Shown: positions 27,181-35,766 of the stretch, one piece after another
How positions within the stretch are numbered: the first letter of the stretch is position 1
How the letters are laid out: each line of letters begins with the position of its first letter
Assembly: GCF_002797755.1 (NCBI RefSeq)
Contig: NZ_PGFI01000011.1
Coordinates: forward strand, 1,917,691-1,981,690
Direction of reading: 5' to 3'
Source: Brevirhabdus pacifica
GTDB taxonomy: Bacteria; Pseudomonadota; Alphaproteobacteria; Rhodobacterales; Rhodobacteraceae
Length of the DNA stretch: 64,000 bases
The notes under the pieces: generated by a model
What the model saw: only the letters and a program-made list of their open reading frames with translations
Databases searched by the model: none
What the model was told of the DNA's origin: nothing
Program-made: the position numbers and the translations under genes

Positions 27181-28214
27181 CGGATATCTCGATCATCGGC
27201 GGCGGCGTCGCGGGCCTGTGCGTGGCGACCGAACTGGCCCGGCGCGGTCATGCCCTGACCCTGCACGACCCCGAGGGTGCCCCGGGCGCCCATGGCTGTT
27301 CGTGGTGGGCCGGCGGCATGCTGGCGCCCGAATGCGAATCCGAAAGCGCCGAGGAACCTGTGGTGCGCCTTGGCCGCCAGGCGGCCGACTGGTGGGCCCG
27401 CTCTGTCCCCGTCACCCGGGAGGGAACGCTGGTAGTGGCCCCGGCCCGCGACGGCGCCGACCTGCGCCATTTCGCGCGCCGGACCGAGGGGCACCGGCTG
27501 GTCGATGCCGAGGAGATCGCCACGCTTGAACCCGACCTCGGCACCCGGTTCCGCAGTGGTTTGCTTTTTGCCGACGAGGGGCACCTCGATCCGCGCAAGG
27601 CCCTCGGCCTTCTGCGGGCCGAGCTGGCCGCGAACCCGGCCGTCACCCTGTCCGACACGGCCGTCGACATGCCGCCGCCCGCCGACGGGCGCCTCTGGAT
27701 CGATTGCCGCGGGCTGGCGGCCCGCGACGCGCTGCCCGACCTGCGCGGGGTGCGGGGCGAGATGATGATCCTGCGTTGCCCGGACGTGAACCTGCGCCGC
27801 ACCGTGCGCATGCTGCACCCCCGCATCCCGATCTACATCGTGCCGCGCGGTGACGGGATCTACATGCTGGGCGCCACGATGATCGAGGCCGAGGACCGGC
27901 GCCAGGCGACCGCGCGCTCGGTCCTGGAACTGCTGAGCGCGGCCTACGCCCTTTCGCCTGCCTTCGGCGAGGCCGAGGTCCTCGAGATCGGCGTCGACCT
28001 GCGCCCCGCCTTCCCCGACAACTTGCCGCGGATCCGCCGCCGGGGCAATGTCATCCACGCCAACGGCCTCTACCGCCACGGCTATCTTCTCGCGCCCGCG
28101 CTGGCGCGACAGGTGGCCGATCTGGTCGAGACGGGCGCGAAACCGGAGTTCATGGATGAAGATAACGCTGAACGGAGAGACGCGGGAACTGGTCCCGCCC
28201 TATCCTACGCTTGA
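27177..28214 (+). CDS. thiO: Glycine oxidase ThiO (FAD-dependent)
   Basis: Oxidises glycine to the imine (dehydroglycine) needed for thiazole formation, the aerobic alternative to ThiH. The protein has 345 residues from a TTG at 27177 that overlaps the thiD stop and follows AAGGTGG. The FAD dinucleotide motif IGGGVAGLCVATELARRG is at the N-terminus; GCSWWAGGMLAPECE is the conserved second FAD contact and RHGYLLAPALA the C-terminal one. The DAAO/GO-type middle includes GVRGEMMILR and ARVEA-like EAEDRRQATA. Its 3' end overlaps thiS by 59 bp, an unusually long same-strand overlap. Confidence 0.94.
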   Translation: MTDISIIGGGVAGLCVATELARRGHALTLHDPEGAPGAHGCSWWAGGMLAPECESESAEEPVVRLGRQAADWWARSVPVTREGTLVVAPARDGADLRHFARRTEGHRLVDAEEIATLEPDLGTRFRSGLLFADEGHLDPRKALGLLRAELAANPAVTLSDTAVDMPPPADGRLWIDCRGLAARDALPDLRGVRGEMMILRCPDVNLRRTVRMLHPRIPIYIVPRGDGIYMLGATMIEAEDRRQATARSVLELLSAAYALSPAFGEAEVLEIGVDLRPAFPDNLPRIRRRGNVIHANGLYRHGYLLAPALARQVADLVETGAKPEFMDEDNAERRDAGTGPALSYA

Positions 28215-28356
28215 CCGGCTGCTGGCAGACAGCGGCTTTTCCGGCACCATCGCGACGGCGGTGAACGAAGTGTTCGTCCCCGCCGCCGAGCGCGCCGAGA
28301 CCCCCCTGCACGAGGGTGACCGGATCGAGGTTCTCGCCCCGATGCAGGGAGGCTGA
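28156..28356 (+). CDS. thiS: Sulfur carrier protein ThiS
   Basis: Ubiquitin-like sulfur carrier of 66 residues whose C-terminal Gly-Gly (EVLAPMQGG) is adenylated by ThiF and thiocarboxylated to deliver sulfur to ThiG. It starts at [12 protein letters not shown]. The ATG at 28156 is the only start giving a normal-length protein with the conserved first strand, and it lies 59 bp inside thiO in another frame. It is 2 bp before thiG. Confidence 0.94.
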   Translation: MKITLNGETRELVPPYPTLDRLLADSGFSGTIATAVNEVFVPAAERAETPLHEGDRIEVLAPMQGG

Positions 28357-28358
28357 GC

Positions 28359-29129
28359 ATGCGCGACTTCTACGGCACCACGCTGGCCAACGGGCTGATG
28401 CTGGGCACGGCGCAATACCCCTCGCCCGCGATACTGGAACAGGCGTTCCGCGCCTCGGAGGCCGCGGTCGCCACCGTCTCGCTGCGCCGCGAGGGCGCAG
28501 GCGGCGCCGGACAGACCTTCTGGTCGCTGATCCGCGAGCTTGGCGTGCGGATCCTGCCCAATACCGCCGGCTGCCACACCGCCCGCGAGGCGATCACCAC
28601 CGCCCAGATGGCGCGCGAGGTCTTCGACACGCCCTGGATCAAGCTGGAGGTCATCGGCGACACCGACACGCTGCAACCCGATGTCTTCGCCCTGGTCGAA
28701 GCCGCCGAAGAGCTGACGCGCCAGGGCTTCCAGGTCTTTCCCTATTGCACCGAGGATCTGATCGTGGCCGAGCGGCTGCTGGACGCGGGCTGCGAGGTGC
28801 TGATGCCCTGGGGCGCGCCCATCGGCTCGGGCCTCGGGCTGAACAACGAATACGGGCTGCGCAGCCTGCGCGCGCGCTTTCCGGACGTGCCCATGGTGGT
28901 CGATGCCGGCATCGGCCTGCCCAGCCACGCCGCCCGCGCGATGGAGCTTGGCTTTGACGCCGTGCTGCTGAACACCGCCGTCGCCAAGGCCGGCGACCCG
29001 GTCGCCATGGCCCGCGCCATGGCCCGTGCCATCGAGGCCGGCAGCCTGGCCTGCGCCGCCGACCCGATGGAGCCGCGGGACATGGCCGCCCCCTCCACCC
29101 CCGTCGTGGGAAAGGCATTCCTGGAATGA
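28359..29129 (+). CDS. thiG: Thiazole synthase
   Basis: Condenses deoxyxylulose phosphate, dehydroglycine and ThiS-thiocarboxylate into the thiazole phosphate tautomer. The TIM barrel of 256 residues has the Schiff-base Lys in [33 protein letters not shown] and [18 protein letters not shown] with the phosphate site. The start [23 protein letters not shown] is slightly divergent from the usual TSRLLLGTG motif but otherwise complete. It overlaps thiE by 4 bp. Confidence 0.96.
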   Translation: MRDFYGTTLANGLMLGTAQYPSPAILEQAFRASEAAVATVSLRREGAGGAGQTFWSLIRELGVRILPNTAGCHTAREAITTAQMAREVFDTPWIKLEVIGDTDTLQPDVFALVEAAEELTRQGFQVFPYCTEDLIVAERLLDAGCEVLMPWGAPIGSGLGLNNEYGLRSLRARFPDVPMVVDAGIGLPSHAARAMELGFDAVLLNTAVAKAGDPVAMARAMARAIEAGSLACAADPMEPRDMAAPSTPVVGKAFLE

Positions 29130-29737
29130 CACTCGACCCCTTCTACCCGATCTTCGATCATGCCGACTGGCTGCGCCGGATGCTGCCGCTGGGCGTGCGG
29201 CTGGTGCAGCTACGTTTCAAGACGCCCGAGGGCGCGGCCCCCGACGAGGCCGAGATCGCAAGCCAGGTCGCCGAGGCCCGCGACCTCTGCCGGACCCATG
29301 GCGCGACCCTCGTCGTCAACGACCACTGGCAGCAGGCCATCGACGCGGGCTGCGACTGGATCCACCTTGGGCAGGAGGATCTGGACACCGCCGATCTGGC
29401 CGCGATCCGTCGCGCGGGCCTGAAGCTGGGGATCAGCACCCACGACCGCGCCGAGCTGGAGCGTGCCCTGTCGCTGAATGCGGATTACATAGCTCTGGGC
29501 CCGGTTTATCCGACGATCCTGAAGCAGATGAAATGGGATCCCCAAGGACCTAAGCGGGTCACGAAGTGGAAATCCCTGGTCGGAGATCGTCCCCTTGTCG
29601 CGATCGGCGGCATGACGATCGAGCGGGCGGCCATCGTCCGCGCCGCCGGGGCCGATGTGGTCTCGGTCGTGACCGACATTACCCTGAACGCCGACCCCGA
29701 GGGGCGGCTTCGCGACTGGATCGCGGCGACGAGATGA
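29126..29737 (+). CDS. thiE: Thiamine phosphate synthase
   Basis: Joins HMP-PP and thiazole phosphate to thiamine phosphate. A TIM barrel of 203 residues, somewhat shorter than the typical 210-220. [11 protein letters not shown] replaces the common [53 protein letters not shown] and [25 protein letters not shown] are the conserved blocks. It is coupled to thiG and thiF by ATGA overlaps, so product formation and thiazole supply are co-translated. Confidence 0.94.
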   Translation: MTLDPFYPIFDHADWLRRMLPLGVRLVQLRFKTPEGAAPDEAEIASQVAEARDLCRTHGATLVVNDHWQQAIDAGCDWIHLGQEDLDTADLAAIRRAGLKLGISTHDRAELERALSLNADYIALGPVYPTILKQMKWDPQGPKRVTKWKSLVGDRPLVAIGGMTIERAAIVRAAGADVVSVVTDITLNADPEGRLRDWIAATR

Positions 29738-30756
29738 GCGGCGCAGAGCGATACCTGCGGCAGACCAACCTGCCCGAGGTCGGCGCCGCCGGCCAGGCGC
29801 GCCTGTCGTCGGCCCATGCGCTGGTGCTGGGCGCGGGCGGGCTGGCCGCGCCGGTGCTGCAATACCTTGCAGGTGCCGGGCTGGGTCGTCTGAGCATCAT
29901 CGATCCCGACCGGGTGGAGCTGTCGAACCTGCACCGCCAGACCCTGTTCACCGAGGCCGACCAGGGCCGGCCCAAGGCCGAAGCCGCAGCCGCCTTCTGC
30001 ACCCGGCTGAATGGCGATGTCCGGGCCGACGGGATCGTCGCCGCCTTCGATCCGGCCAGCGCCCCCGCCCTGGTGCAGGCCGCCGACCTGGTGCTGGACT
30101 GCACCGACAGCTTTGCGGCGAAATACGTGGCCTCCGACGCCTGCATGGCGGCTGGCAAGCCGCTCTTCAGCGCCTCGGTCCTGGGTCTGGACGGATACGC
30201 GGCGGGGTTCTGCGACGGGGCCCCTTCCTACCGCGCGCTTTTCCCCGAACTGCCCGAAAGCGCGCGCACCTGCGCCAGCGCCGGGGTGCTGGGCCCTGTG
30301 GTGGGGATGATCGGCAGCCTTCAGGCGCAGATGGCCATGACGTGGATCCTGGGGCTGGACCCCTCGCCCCTGGGTCAGTTCCTGCGCTACGAGGGCGGAC
30401 CCATGCGGTTTTCATCCTTCCGCTTCGATGGGGCGCCCGAGCCTGCGGGCGGGCCGCGCTTCATCGCCCCCGGCCAGATCACCGAGGCGGACGACGTGCT
30501 GGACCTGCGCCCCGCGTCCGAGGCCCCGCACCCCGTCGCGCCCCACGCTAACCGCCGCGATGCCGAGGATACGTCGCCCCTGACCCCCCGGCCCGGTCGC
30601 CGGCTGGTGCTGGCCTGCCGCAGCGGCCTGCGCGCGGCCCGCGCGGCGCGGCATCTTCCCCCGGACTGGCAGGGCGAGGTGGTGCTTGTCGCCGCCGGCG
30701 ATCCCCTTACCCATGACATGAATAGATCAGATCAACCAACTGGAAAGAAACAATGA
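29734..30756 (+). CDS. thiF: ThiF/MoeB-like adenylyltransferase with C-terminal rhodanese-like domain
   Basis: E1-like enzyme that adenylates the ThiS C-terminus, 340 residues. The nucleotide site is VLGAGGLAAPVLQYLAGAG, followed by IDPDRVELSNLHRQTLF, DCTDSF and the catalytic-loop Cys in ARTCASAGVLGPVVGM. The zinc-binding CxxC that normally sits in the CYRCLFPE stretch is lost: the sequence is GAPSYRALFPE, and no second CxxC pair is seen. From about residue 245 a rhodanese-like domain follows, with VLDLRPASE and a possible persulfide Cys in LACRSGLRAARA. So sulfur donor and E1 functions may be fused. It overlaps thiE and thiY by 4 bp each. Confidence 0.92.
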   Translation: MSGAERYLRQTNLPEVGAAGQARLSSAHALVLGAGGLAAPVLQYLAGAGLGRLSIIDPDRVELSNLHRQTLFTEADQGRPKAEAAAAFCTRLNGDVRADGIVAAFDPASAPALVQAADLVLDCTDSFAAKYVASDACMAAGKPLFSASVLGLDGYAAGFCDGAPSYRALFPELPESARTCASAGVLGPVVGMIGSLQAQMAMTWILGLDPSPLGQFLRYEGGPMRFSSFRFDGAPEPAGGPRFIAPGQITEADDVLDLRPASEAPHPVAPHANRRDAEDTSPLTPRPGRRLVLACRSGLRAARAARHLPPDWQGEVVLVAAGDPLTHDMNRSDQPTGKKQ

Positions 30757-31709
30757 AAAAGCTACTCGCTACTGTCTTCTGCCTGGCCGCCGCCCCGGCC
30801 TTCGCCCAGGACAAGATGACCGTCCTGCTGGACTGGTTCGTCAACCCCGACCACGGGCCGATCATCGTGGCGCAGGAAAAGGGCTACTTCGCGGATCAGG
30901 GGCTTGAGGTCGAGATCGTCGCCCCCGCCGACCCCTCGGCACCGCCCAAGCTGGTGGCTGCCGGTCAGGGCGATCTGGCGATCAGCTACCAGCCGCAGCT
31001 GCATCTTCAGGTGCAGGAAGGGCTGCCGCTGAAGCGCGTGGGCACGCTGGTCGCGACGCCCCTGAATTGCCTGCTGGTGCTCGAGGACGGGCCGATCAAG
31101 TCGCTGGCCGACCTCAAGGGCAAGAAGATCGGATATTCCGTCGCCGGCGTCGAAGAGGCCGTCCTGCAGGCCATGCTTGGCGGCCATGACGTCAGCCTTG
31201 ACGATGTCGAGATGATCAACGTCAACTTCTCGCTCTCGCCCGCGCTGATGTCGGGTCAGGTCGACGCCGTGATCGGCGCCTTCCGCAACTTCGAGCTGAA
31301 CCAGATGGATATCGAAGGCACCCAGGGCCGCTGTTTCTATATCGAGGAAGAGGGCGTGCCCTCGTATGACGAGCTGATCTATGTCGCCAACCCCGAGAAG
31401 ATGGACACCGACAAGGTGCGCCGCTTCCTCGAGGCGACCGAGAAGGCGACCCAGTTCATCGTCAACAACCCCGAGGAAAGCTGGAAGCTGTTCTCGGGCA
31501 CCTCGACCGAGCTTCAGGACGAACTGAACGAGCGTGCCTGGGCCGACACCCTGCCCCGCTTCGCCCTGCGCCCCGCCGCCTTCGACGCCGGCCGCTATGC
31601 GCGGTTCGAAACCTTCCTCGTTGAGTCGGGCCTGCTTGAAAAAACGCGCCCCGTCTCGGATCTGGCAATCGACGTGACCGCCGAGACGGCCGAGACGGCT
31701 GCCAAATGA
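30753..31709 (+). CDS. thiY: ABC transporter substrate-binding protein for a thiamine pyrimidine precursor (ThiY)
   Basis: Periplasmic receptor of the NMT1/THI5-like family, 318 residues. The signal peptide MKKLLATVFCLAAAPAFA is cleaved near residue 18. The conserved start of the mature protein is LLDWFVNPDHGPIIVAQEKGYFADQGLEV, followed by GDLAISYQPQ and LKGKKIGYSVAG. In known systems ThiY binds formylaminopyrimidine-type precursors that are processed by deformylation and TenA to HMP. Position between thiF and tenA under a TPP riboswitch supports this role. Confidence 0.93.
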   Translation: MKKLLATVFCLAAAPAFAQDKMTVLLDWFVNPDHGPIIVAQEKGYFADQGLEVEIVAPADPSAPPKLVAAGQGDLAISYQPQLHLQVQEGLPLKRVGTLVATPLNCLLVLEDGPIKSLADLKGKKIGYSVAGVEEAVLQAMLGGHDVSLDDVEMINVNFSLSPALMSGQVDAVIGAFRNFELNQMDIEGTQGRCFYIEEEGVPSYDELIYVANPEKMDTDKVRRFLEATEKATQFIVNNPEESWKLFSGTSTELQDELNERAWADTLPRFALRPAAFDAGRYARFETFLVESGLLEKTRPVSDLAIDVTAETAETAAK

Positions 31710-32410
31710 CGGCCAATGCCGATCAAAACGGAGGTCCGGCCTATGGCCGGGCCTTCGCGGACTGGCGCGGGGCCTGCACCGACGACTGGCGGGCCTATAC
31801 CCGCCACGGATTCGTTCAGGGGCTGGGCGACGGCAGCCTGCCGCGGGCGGCCTTCATCCACTACCTGCGGCAGGACTACGTCTTTCTGCACCATTTCGCC
31901 CGCGCCTGGGCCCTGGGCATCGTGAAATCCGCCGACATCCACGAGATGCAGGCCTGCACCGCCACGGTGAACGCGCTGGTCCAGGACGAGATCCGCCTGC
32001 ATGTCGAGGTCTGCGCCAAGGCCGGCATCGGTCTGGACGAGCTTGAGGCCACCGCCGAGGCCCCCGCCAACATGGCCTACACGCGCTACGTGCTCGAATC
32101 CGGCTACAGCGGCGACTTTCTGGACCTGATGGCGGCGCTGGCGCCCTGTGTTCTGGGCTATGGCGAGATCGGCGCACGGCTGGCGGCGGGCGATCCGGCC
32201 CCGGACTATGCCGAGTGGATCGGCACCTACGCCAGCGCCGAGTATCAGGGGCTTTGCCACGACGTGGGCGCGCTGATCGACCGCGCGGTCAAGATCCGGC
32301 TGGGCGACGAGCCGGCGGCTACGCCCCGCTGGCAGGCGCTGCAACACCGCTTCAAGACCGCCACCCGGCTCGAGGTCGCCTTTTGGGACATGGGGCTGCG
32401 GCCCGAATGA
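31706..32410 (+). CDS. tenA: Aminopyrimidine aminohydrolase / thiaminase II (TenA)
   Basis: Hydrolyses aminomethylpyrimidine from degraded thiamine to HMP. An all-helical protein of 234 residues with FIHYLRQDYVFLHHFARAWALG near the N-terminus, the catalytic Cys in LAPCVLGYGEIG at about residue 147 and the C-terminal FKTATRLEVAFWDMGL with the conserved Glu. It is coupled to thiY and thiZ by ATGA overlaps. Together with ThiXYZ it forms a salvage route feeding ThiD; thiC is not in the window. Confidence 0.95.
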   Translation: MTANADQNGGPAYGRAFADWRGACTDDWRAYTRHGFVQGLGDGSLPRAAFIHYLRQDYVFLHHFARAWALGIVKSADIHEMQACTATVNALVQDEIRLHVEVCAKAGIGLDELEATAEAPANMAYTRYVLESGYSGDFLDLMAALAPCVLGYGEIGARLAAGDPAPDYAEWIGTYASAEYQGLCHDVGALIDRAVKIRLGDEPAATPRWQALQHRFKTATRLEVAFWDMGLRPE

Positions 32411-33159
32411 CCCCCGCCCCCGGCATCACCCTTGCAGGCGAGGCGCGCATCGCCGGCCAGCCGCTTTTCGCGCCCCTGACGCTTGAGGTCGGGGCCGGGG
32501 TCTGGACCTGCCTGCTGGGTCCATCGGGGGTGGGCAAGACCACGATCCTGCGCCTGATCGCGGGGCTGGAGACGGGGGCCGATTTCACGGGCACGATCAC
32601 GGCCAGCGACGGGCAGCCCCTGGCCGGGCGGGTGGCGCTGATGGCCCAGTCGGACCTGCTTCTGCCCTGGGCCAGCGCACTGGACAACGTCAGCCTGGGT
32701 GCGCGCCTGCGCGGCGAGCGGCGCGATCGGGACCGCGCCATGGAAATGCTCGAACGGGTCGGGCTGGAGGGGCTGCACGCCCGCAAGCCCGCCCGCCTGT
32801 CGGGCGGCCAGCGCCAGCGCGTGGCCCTGGCCCGCACCCTGCTGGAGGATCGTCCCGTGGTCCTGCTGGACGAACCGTTCTCGGCGCTCGATGCGCGCAC
32901 CCGCTCCGAGATGCAGGACCTGGCGGCCGAGCTTCTGGCCGGGCGCACCGTGCTGCTTGTCACCCATGATCCGGCCGAGGCCGCCCGTCTGGGCCGGGCG
33001 ATCCACGTCATGGGCACCGGCGGGCTGGAAACCGTCGAAAGCCTGCCCCCGCCCCACCCCCGGGCGGTCGACGACGCCGAGCTTCTGATGCTTCAGGGCC
33101 GCCTGCTGGCCCGGCTGCGCCAGCAGCACGCCGATGCCCCCGGGCAGGACCTGCCATGA
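32407..33159 (+). CDS. thiZ: ABC transporter ATP-binding protein, HMP-precursor uptake (ThiZ)
   Basis: ATPase of the ThiXYZ importer, 250 residues. Walker A is GPSGVGKTT, the signature LSGGQRQRVALARTLL, and Walker B VVLLDEPFSALDART with the H-loop LVTHDPAEA, all intact. The last ~35 residues are an Arg/Gln/Leu extension without clear function. The start is the ATG at 32407 overlapping tenA. Confidence 0.94.
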   Translation: MTPAPGITLAGEARIAGQPLFAPLTLEVGAGVWTCLLGPSGVGKTTILRLIAGLETGADFTGTITASDGQPLAGRVALMAQSDLLLPWASALDNVSLGARLRGERRDRDRAMEMLERVGLEGLHARKPARLSGGQRQRVALARTLLEDRPVVLLDEPFSALDARTRSEMQDLAAELLAGRTVLLVTHDPAEAARLGRAIHVMGTGGLETVESLPPPHPRAVDDAELLMLQGRLLARLRQQHADAPGQDLP

Positions 33160-33887
33160 GGCGCGCATCCCGCATCGCCGCCGTGGTCCTGACCCTGCTG
33201 GCCCTGTGGCAGGGGATCGTCTGGCTGACGGGCCTGCCGCCCTTCATCCTGCCGCCGCCCCTGCAGGTGGCACAGACATTCTGGGCCAGCCGCGCCCTCA
33301 TTGGCGAACATGCCCTCGTCACCCTGACCGAGATTGCCATCGGCTTCGTGATCGGCGCGGGCCTCGGGGCGGTGACGGCGATCTGGCTGGCCTTTTCAGC
33401 CAGCGCGCGGCTGCTGCTGGGGCCGGTGCTGGTCTTCAGCCAGGCGCTGCCGGTCTTTGCCCTGGCACCGATCCTGACGCTCTGGCTGGGTTATGGGCTG
33501 TGGTCCAAGATCGCCATGGCGGTGCTGATCATCTATTTCCCGGTGACGACCAACTTTCTCGACGGGTTGATGCGCACGCCGGCCGGCTACCTGGACCTCG
33601 CGCGCACCATGGGGGCGTCGCGGCCGCGGGTGATGTTTCACCTGCGCATCCCGGCGGCATTGCCCTCCCTTGCCTCGGGGCTGAAGCTGGCGGCGGTCTA
33701 CGCGCCCATCGGGGCGGTGATCGGCGAATGGGTCGGATCCAGCCAGGGGCTGGGCTATCTGATGCTGCTGGCGAACGGTCGGGCCAAGACCGACCTGATG
33801 TTCGCGGCGATGCTGACGCTGGGGGTGATGTCGATTCTGATCTACCTGGCCGCCGACGCCCTGGCCCGGCGGGTGGGGCGCGACTGA
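33156..33887 (+). CDS. thiX: ABC transporter permease, HMP-precursor uptake (ThiX)
   Basis: Inner-membrane permease of the NitT/TauT type, 243 residues with about six hydrophobic segments. The EAA loop is LMRTPAGYLDLARTMGASRPRVMFHLRIPAALPSL around the middle. GAVIGEWVGSSQGLGYLML is also typical. It is the last gene of the thiamine operon. The start overlaps thiZ by ATGA. No T-tailed terminator is obvious downstream; a TGCAATCG inverted repeat follows at 33994-34017. Confidence 0.94.
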   Translation: MRRASRIAAVVLTLLALWQGIVWLTGLPPFILPPPLQVAQTFWASRALIGEHALVTLTEIAIGFVIGAGLGAVTAIWLAFSASARLLLGPVLVFSQALPVFALAPILTLWLGYGLWSKIAMAVLIIYFPVTTNFLDGLMRTPAGYLDLARTMGASRPRVMFHLRIPAALPSLASGLKLAAVYAPIGAVIGEWVGSSQGLGYLMLLANGRAKTDLMFAAMLTLGVMSILIYLAADALARRVGRD

Positions 33888-33993
33888 TCCCGTCTGTCCC
33901 GGCGCGCCCCCATGCCTGACGCAACGTCGTCGTGGCATTTCGGCCAGAAATCCAACCCGCCCTATTCCTGCCTCAATTGCGCCCCGCGCCGGC

Positions 33994-34017
33994 TGCAATC
34001 GGGTGTGCACGATTGCA
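33994..34017. repeat. Inverted repeat TGCAATCG...CGATTGCA
   Basis: Two perfect 8-bp arms (33994-34001 and 34010-34017) surround an 8-nt spacer, about 105 bp beyond thiX. There is no T-run. The same GCAATCG/CGATTGC heptamer forms the hairpin at 26179-26198 on the other side of the thiamine operon. Confidence 0.5.
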
Positions 34018-34092
34018 ACAGGCGCCAGTCAGAAGCGCCGGGGAGGAACCATCAGCAAGGACTCAGGTTGGTCCTTCAAAGGAGCAGACATC

Positions 34093-34239
34093 ATGACCTC
34101 CAGAACCACCACCGGCATGGCCGGCCAGACCACCCCCCGCGAGGCCGAGGCCCGCAGCTACCGCCCCGCCCCCAACCCCAAGGTGCCGGGGACCAAGGCA
34201 AAGCCCACGTTCACCTTCACGGACTGGGCCAGCATCTGA
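34093..34239 (+). CDS. Small hypothetical protein, 48 residues
   Basis: An ATG at 34093 follows a strong AAAGGAGC ribosome site with a good spacer, which is the main reason to accept it. The product is hydrophilic, rich in Thr, Pro, Arg and Lys, with NPKVPGTKAKPTFTFTDWASI at the end, no signal peptide and no membrane segment. I recognise no family. A small hairpin (34242-34257) with a TTTT tract shortly after follows the stop. It could be a short conserved protein of this bacterial group or spurious. Confidence 0.45.
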   Translation: MTSRTTTGMAGQTTPREAEARSYRPAPNPKVPGTKAKPTFTFTDWASI

Positions 34240-34241
34240 AC

Positions 34242-34268
34242 CGTCGCCCCGGCGACGACGAGAGTTTT
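34242..34268 (+). terminator. Possible weak terminator after the 48-residue ORF
   Basis: CGTCGC (34242-34247) pairs with GCGACG (34252-34257), and TTTT follows about 8 bp later. The distance to the T-run makes it a weak case. Confidence 0.3.
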
Positions 34269-34564
34269 CCGCACGGGCCCCTGCCATCGGGCCCTGGCGC
34301 AGACGGGTCCCGGGCGTAACGCCGGACCCTTGTCAGCATAGATCCGGCGTTGGCCCGGATCCCGCGGCGGTCGTCCGACCGCCCTCGCCCCGCAGCGGGG
34401 CGAAAGAACGGCCCCGGGCGCGCGCCTGCCAATTGGCAACGCCACCCTTCCGCCGAGGCCCCACGGCATCCCGCCGGTCGATGCCTGCAAAAAGGCCGCC
34501 CGCCCGGCACGGAACCGCCGACCACCCCCCGCGTTGGTCCGATGAACAAGCATCGGAGCCGTCA
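34269..34564. other. Non-coding GC-rich gap before the Pmp3-like gene
   Basis: About 300 bases in which open frames exist in all phases but none has a ribosome site, conserved look or normal composition. It presumably contains the promoter of the 34565-35153 gene pair. I see no RNA gene or repeat here. Confidence 0.4.
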
Positions 34565-34723
34565 ATGGATCTTATCCGCATCCTCATCGCCATTCTGCTG
34601 CCGCCGCTGGGGGTTTTCCTTCAGGAAGGGCTCGGCAAGCATTTCTGGCTCAACATTCTTCTCACCCTTCTTGGTTACATCCCGGGGATCGTCCATGCCG
34701 TCTACATCATCGCCCGCAAATGA
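34565..34723 (+). CDS. YqaE/Pmp3 family membrane protein
   Basis: Small integral membrane protein of 52 residues with two hydrophobic helices separated by a short polar loop. LLPPLGVFLQEGLGKHFWLNILLTLLGYIPGIVHAVYII is the full PF01679 pattern (PPLGVF, then GYIPGIIHA). Family members (yeast Pmp3, bacterial YqaE) affect membrane potential and salt or cold stress. GGAG lies 8 bp before the ATG. It overlaps the DUF4112 gene by 29 bp. Confidence 0.92.
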   Translation: MDLIRILIAILLPPLGVFLQEGLGKHFWLNILLTLLGYIPGIVHAVYIIARK

Positions 34724-35153
34724 TCCCCGCGCCACCGGCGCCGCCTATTACGATCCTGCCACCCACAGCCCGCACCATGCCAAGCTGGAGCGGCTGGAAA
34801 AGCTTGCCGGGACGATGGACAGCTTCATGCGCATTCCGGGCACGGGCATCCGCCTGGGCCTCGACAGTCTTCTGGGCCTGATCCCGGGGGTCGGCGACGC
34901 GGCCGCCCTGGGGCCCGCGGGCTACATCGTCTATTCGGCCCACCAGATGGGCGCGCCCAAGTCGGCCTTGGCTAAGATGACGGTCAACATCGGCATCGAC
35001 GCGCTGATCGGTTCGATCCCGCTGATCGGTGACATCTTCGACGTGGGCTGGAAGGCCAACCGCCGCAACGTCGCCCTTCTGCGCAAGCATCTTGAAGAGG
35101 CTGAACGCAAAGAGGGCCGCGTCATCGACGCGACCCCCGTCGGGCGGGTCTGA
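34695..35153 (+). CDS. DUF4112 domain-containing protein
   Basis: Protein of 152 residues. After a disordered, His-containing start comes the DUF4112 core: LERLEKLAGTMDSFMRIPGTGIRLGLDSLLGLIPGVGDAAALGPAGYIVYSA, then LIGSIPLIGDIFDVGWKANRRN. The two glycine/proline-rich IPG(V)GD and IPLIGD turns suggest membrane-associated hairpins. The C-terminus is charged and helical. The ATG at 34695 lies 29 bp inside the Pmp3-like gene, so the two are co-translated. The function is unknown. Confidence 0.88.
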   Translation: MPSTSSPANDPRATGAAYYDPATHSPHHAKLERLEKLAGTMDSFMRIPGTGIRLGLDSLLGLIPGVGDAAALGPAGYIVYSAHQMGAPKSALAKMTVNIGIDALIGSIPLIGDIFDVGWKANRRNVALLRKHLEEAERKEGRVIDATPVGRV

Positions 35154-35171
35154 GCCCACCCTGAATTCCGT

Positions 35172-35191
35172 GGCGGCCCTTCGGGGCCGCC
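35172..35191. terminator. Stable hairpin between convergent DUF4112 and ndk genes
   Basis: GGCGGCCC (35172-35179) and GGGCCGCC (35184-35191) pair perfectly around a TTCG tetraloop. It has no T-run, but the position between two convergent stop codons suggests bidirectional termination or 3'-end protection. Confidence 0.6.
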
Positions 35192-35201
35192 CGTCATCGC
35201 C

Positions 35202-35624
35202 TTAGCCGACGATTTCGAGACCCGAGAAGAAGAACGAGATCTCTTCCTTGGCGGTCTCGGCGGCGTCCGAACCGTGGACCGAGTTCTCGCCGACCGACTC
35301 GGCGAACTCGGCGCGGATGGTGCCGGCAGCGGCGTCGGCGGGGTTGGTCGCGCCCATCACTTCGCGGTTCTTGGCGATCGCGCCTTCACCTTCCAGCACC
35401 TGAGCCACAACGGGACCCGAGGCCATGAACTCGCACAGCTCGTCATAGAAGGGACGCTCGGCGTGCACTTCGTAGAACTTGCCGGCCTGTGCCTTGGTCA
35501 GGTGCAGGCGCTTTTGTGCGACGATGCGCAGGCCGGCATCCTCGAACTTGGCGTTGATCTTGCCGGTCAGGTTGCGCTTGGTGGCGTCGGGCTTGATGAT
35601 GGAAAGCGTGCGTTCGGTAGCCAT
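35202..35624 (-). CDS. ndk: Nucleoside diphosphate kinase
   Basis: Equilibrates NTPs and NDPs, including dNTP supply. The 140 residues are the canonical length. The start is [15 protein letters not shown]; the phospho-accepting His is in [16 protein letters not shown]. The ATG at 35624 has AAAGAGA upstream. It is monocistronic, convergent with DUF4112 and divergent from the ABC-F gene. Confidence 0.97.
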   Translation of the reverse strand: MATERTLSIIKPDATKRNLTGKINAKFEDAGLRIVAQKRLHLTKAQAGKFYEVHAERPFYDELCEFMASGPVVAQVLEGEGAIAKNREVMGATNPADAAAGTIRAEFAESVGENSVHGSDAAETAKEEISFFFSGLEIVG

Positions 35625-35766
35625 GTGCTGTCTCTTTCGCTGATCGGGCCGGCCCCATCGCCCGCCCTTCGAATTCGGCGCTGCCCTAGCATGGCCCGGC
35701 GGGCTTTGAAAGCGGGGATATGCAGGCGCGATTGACGCCACCCCGCGCCTCGGGCAAAGGGGGCGG

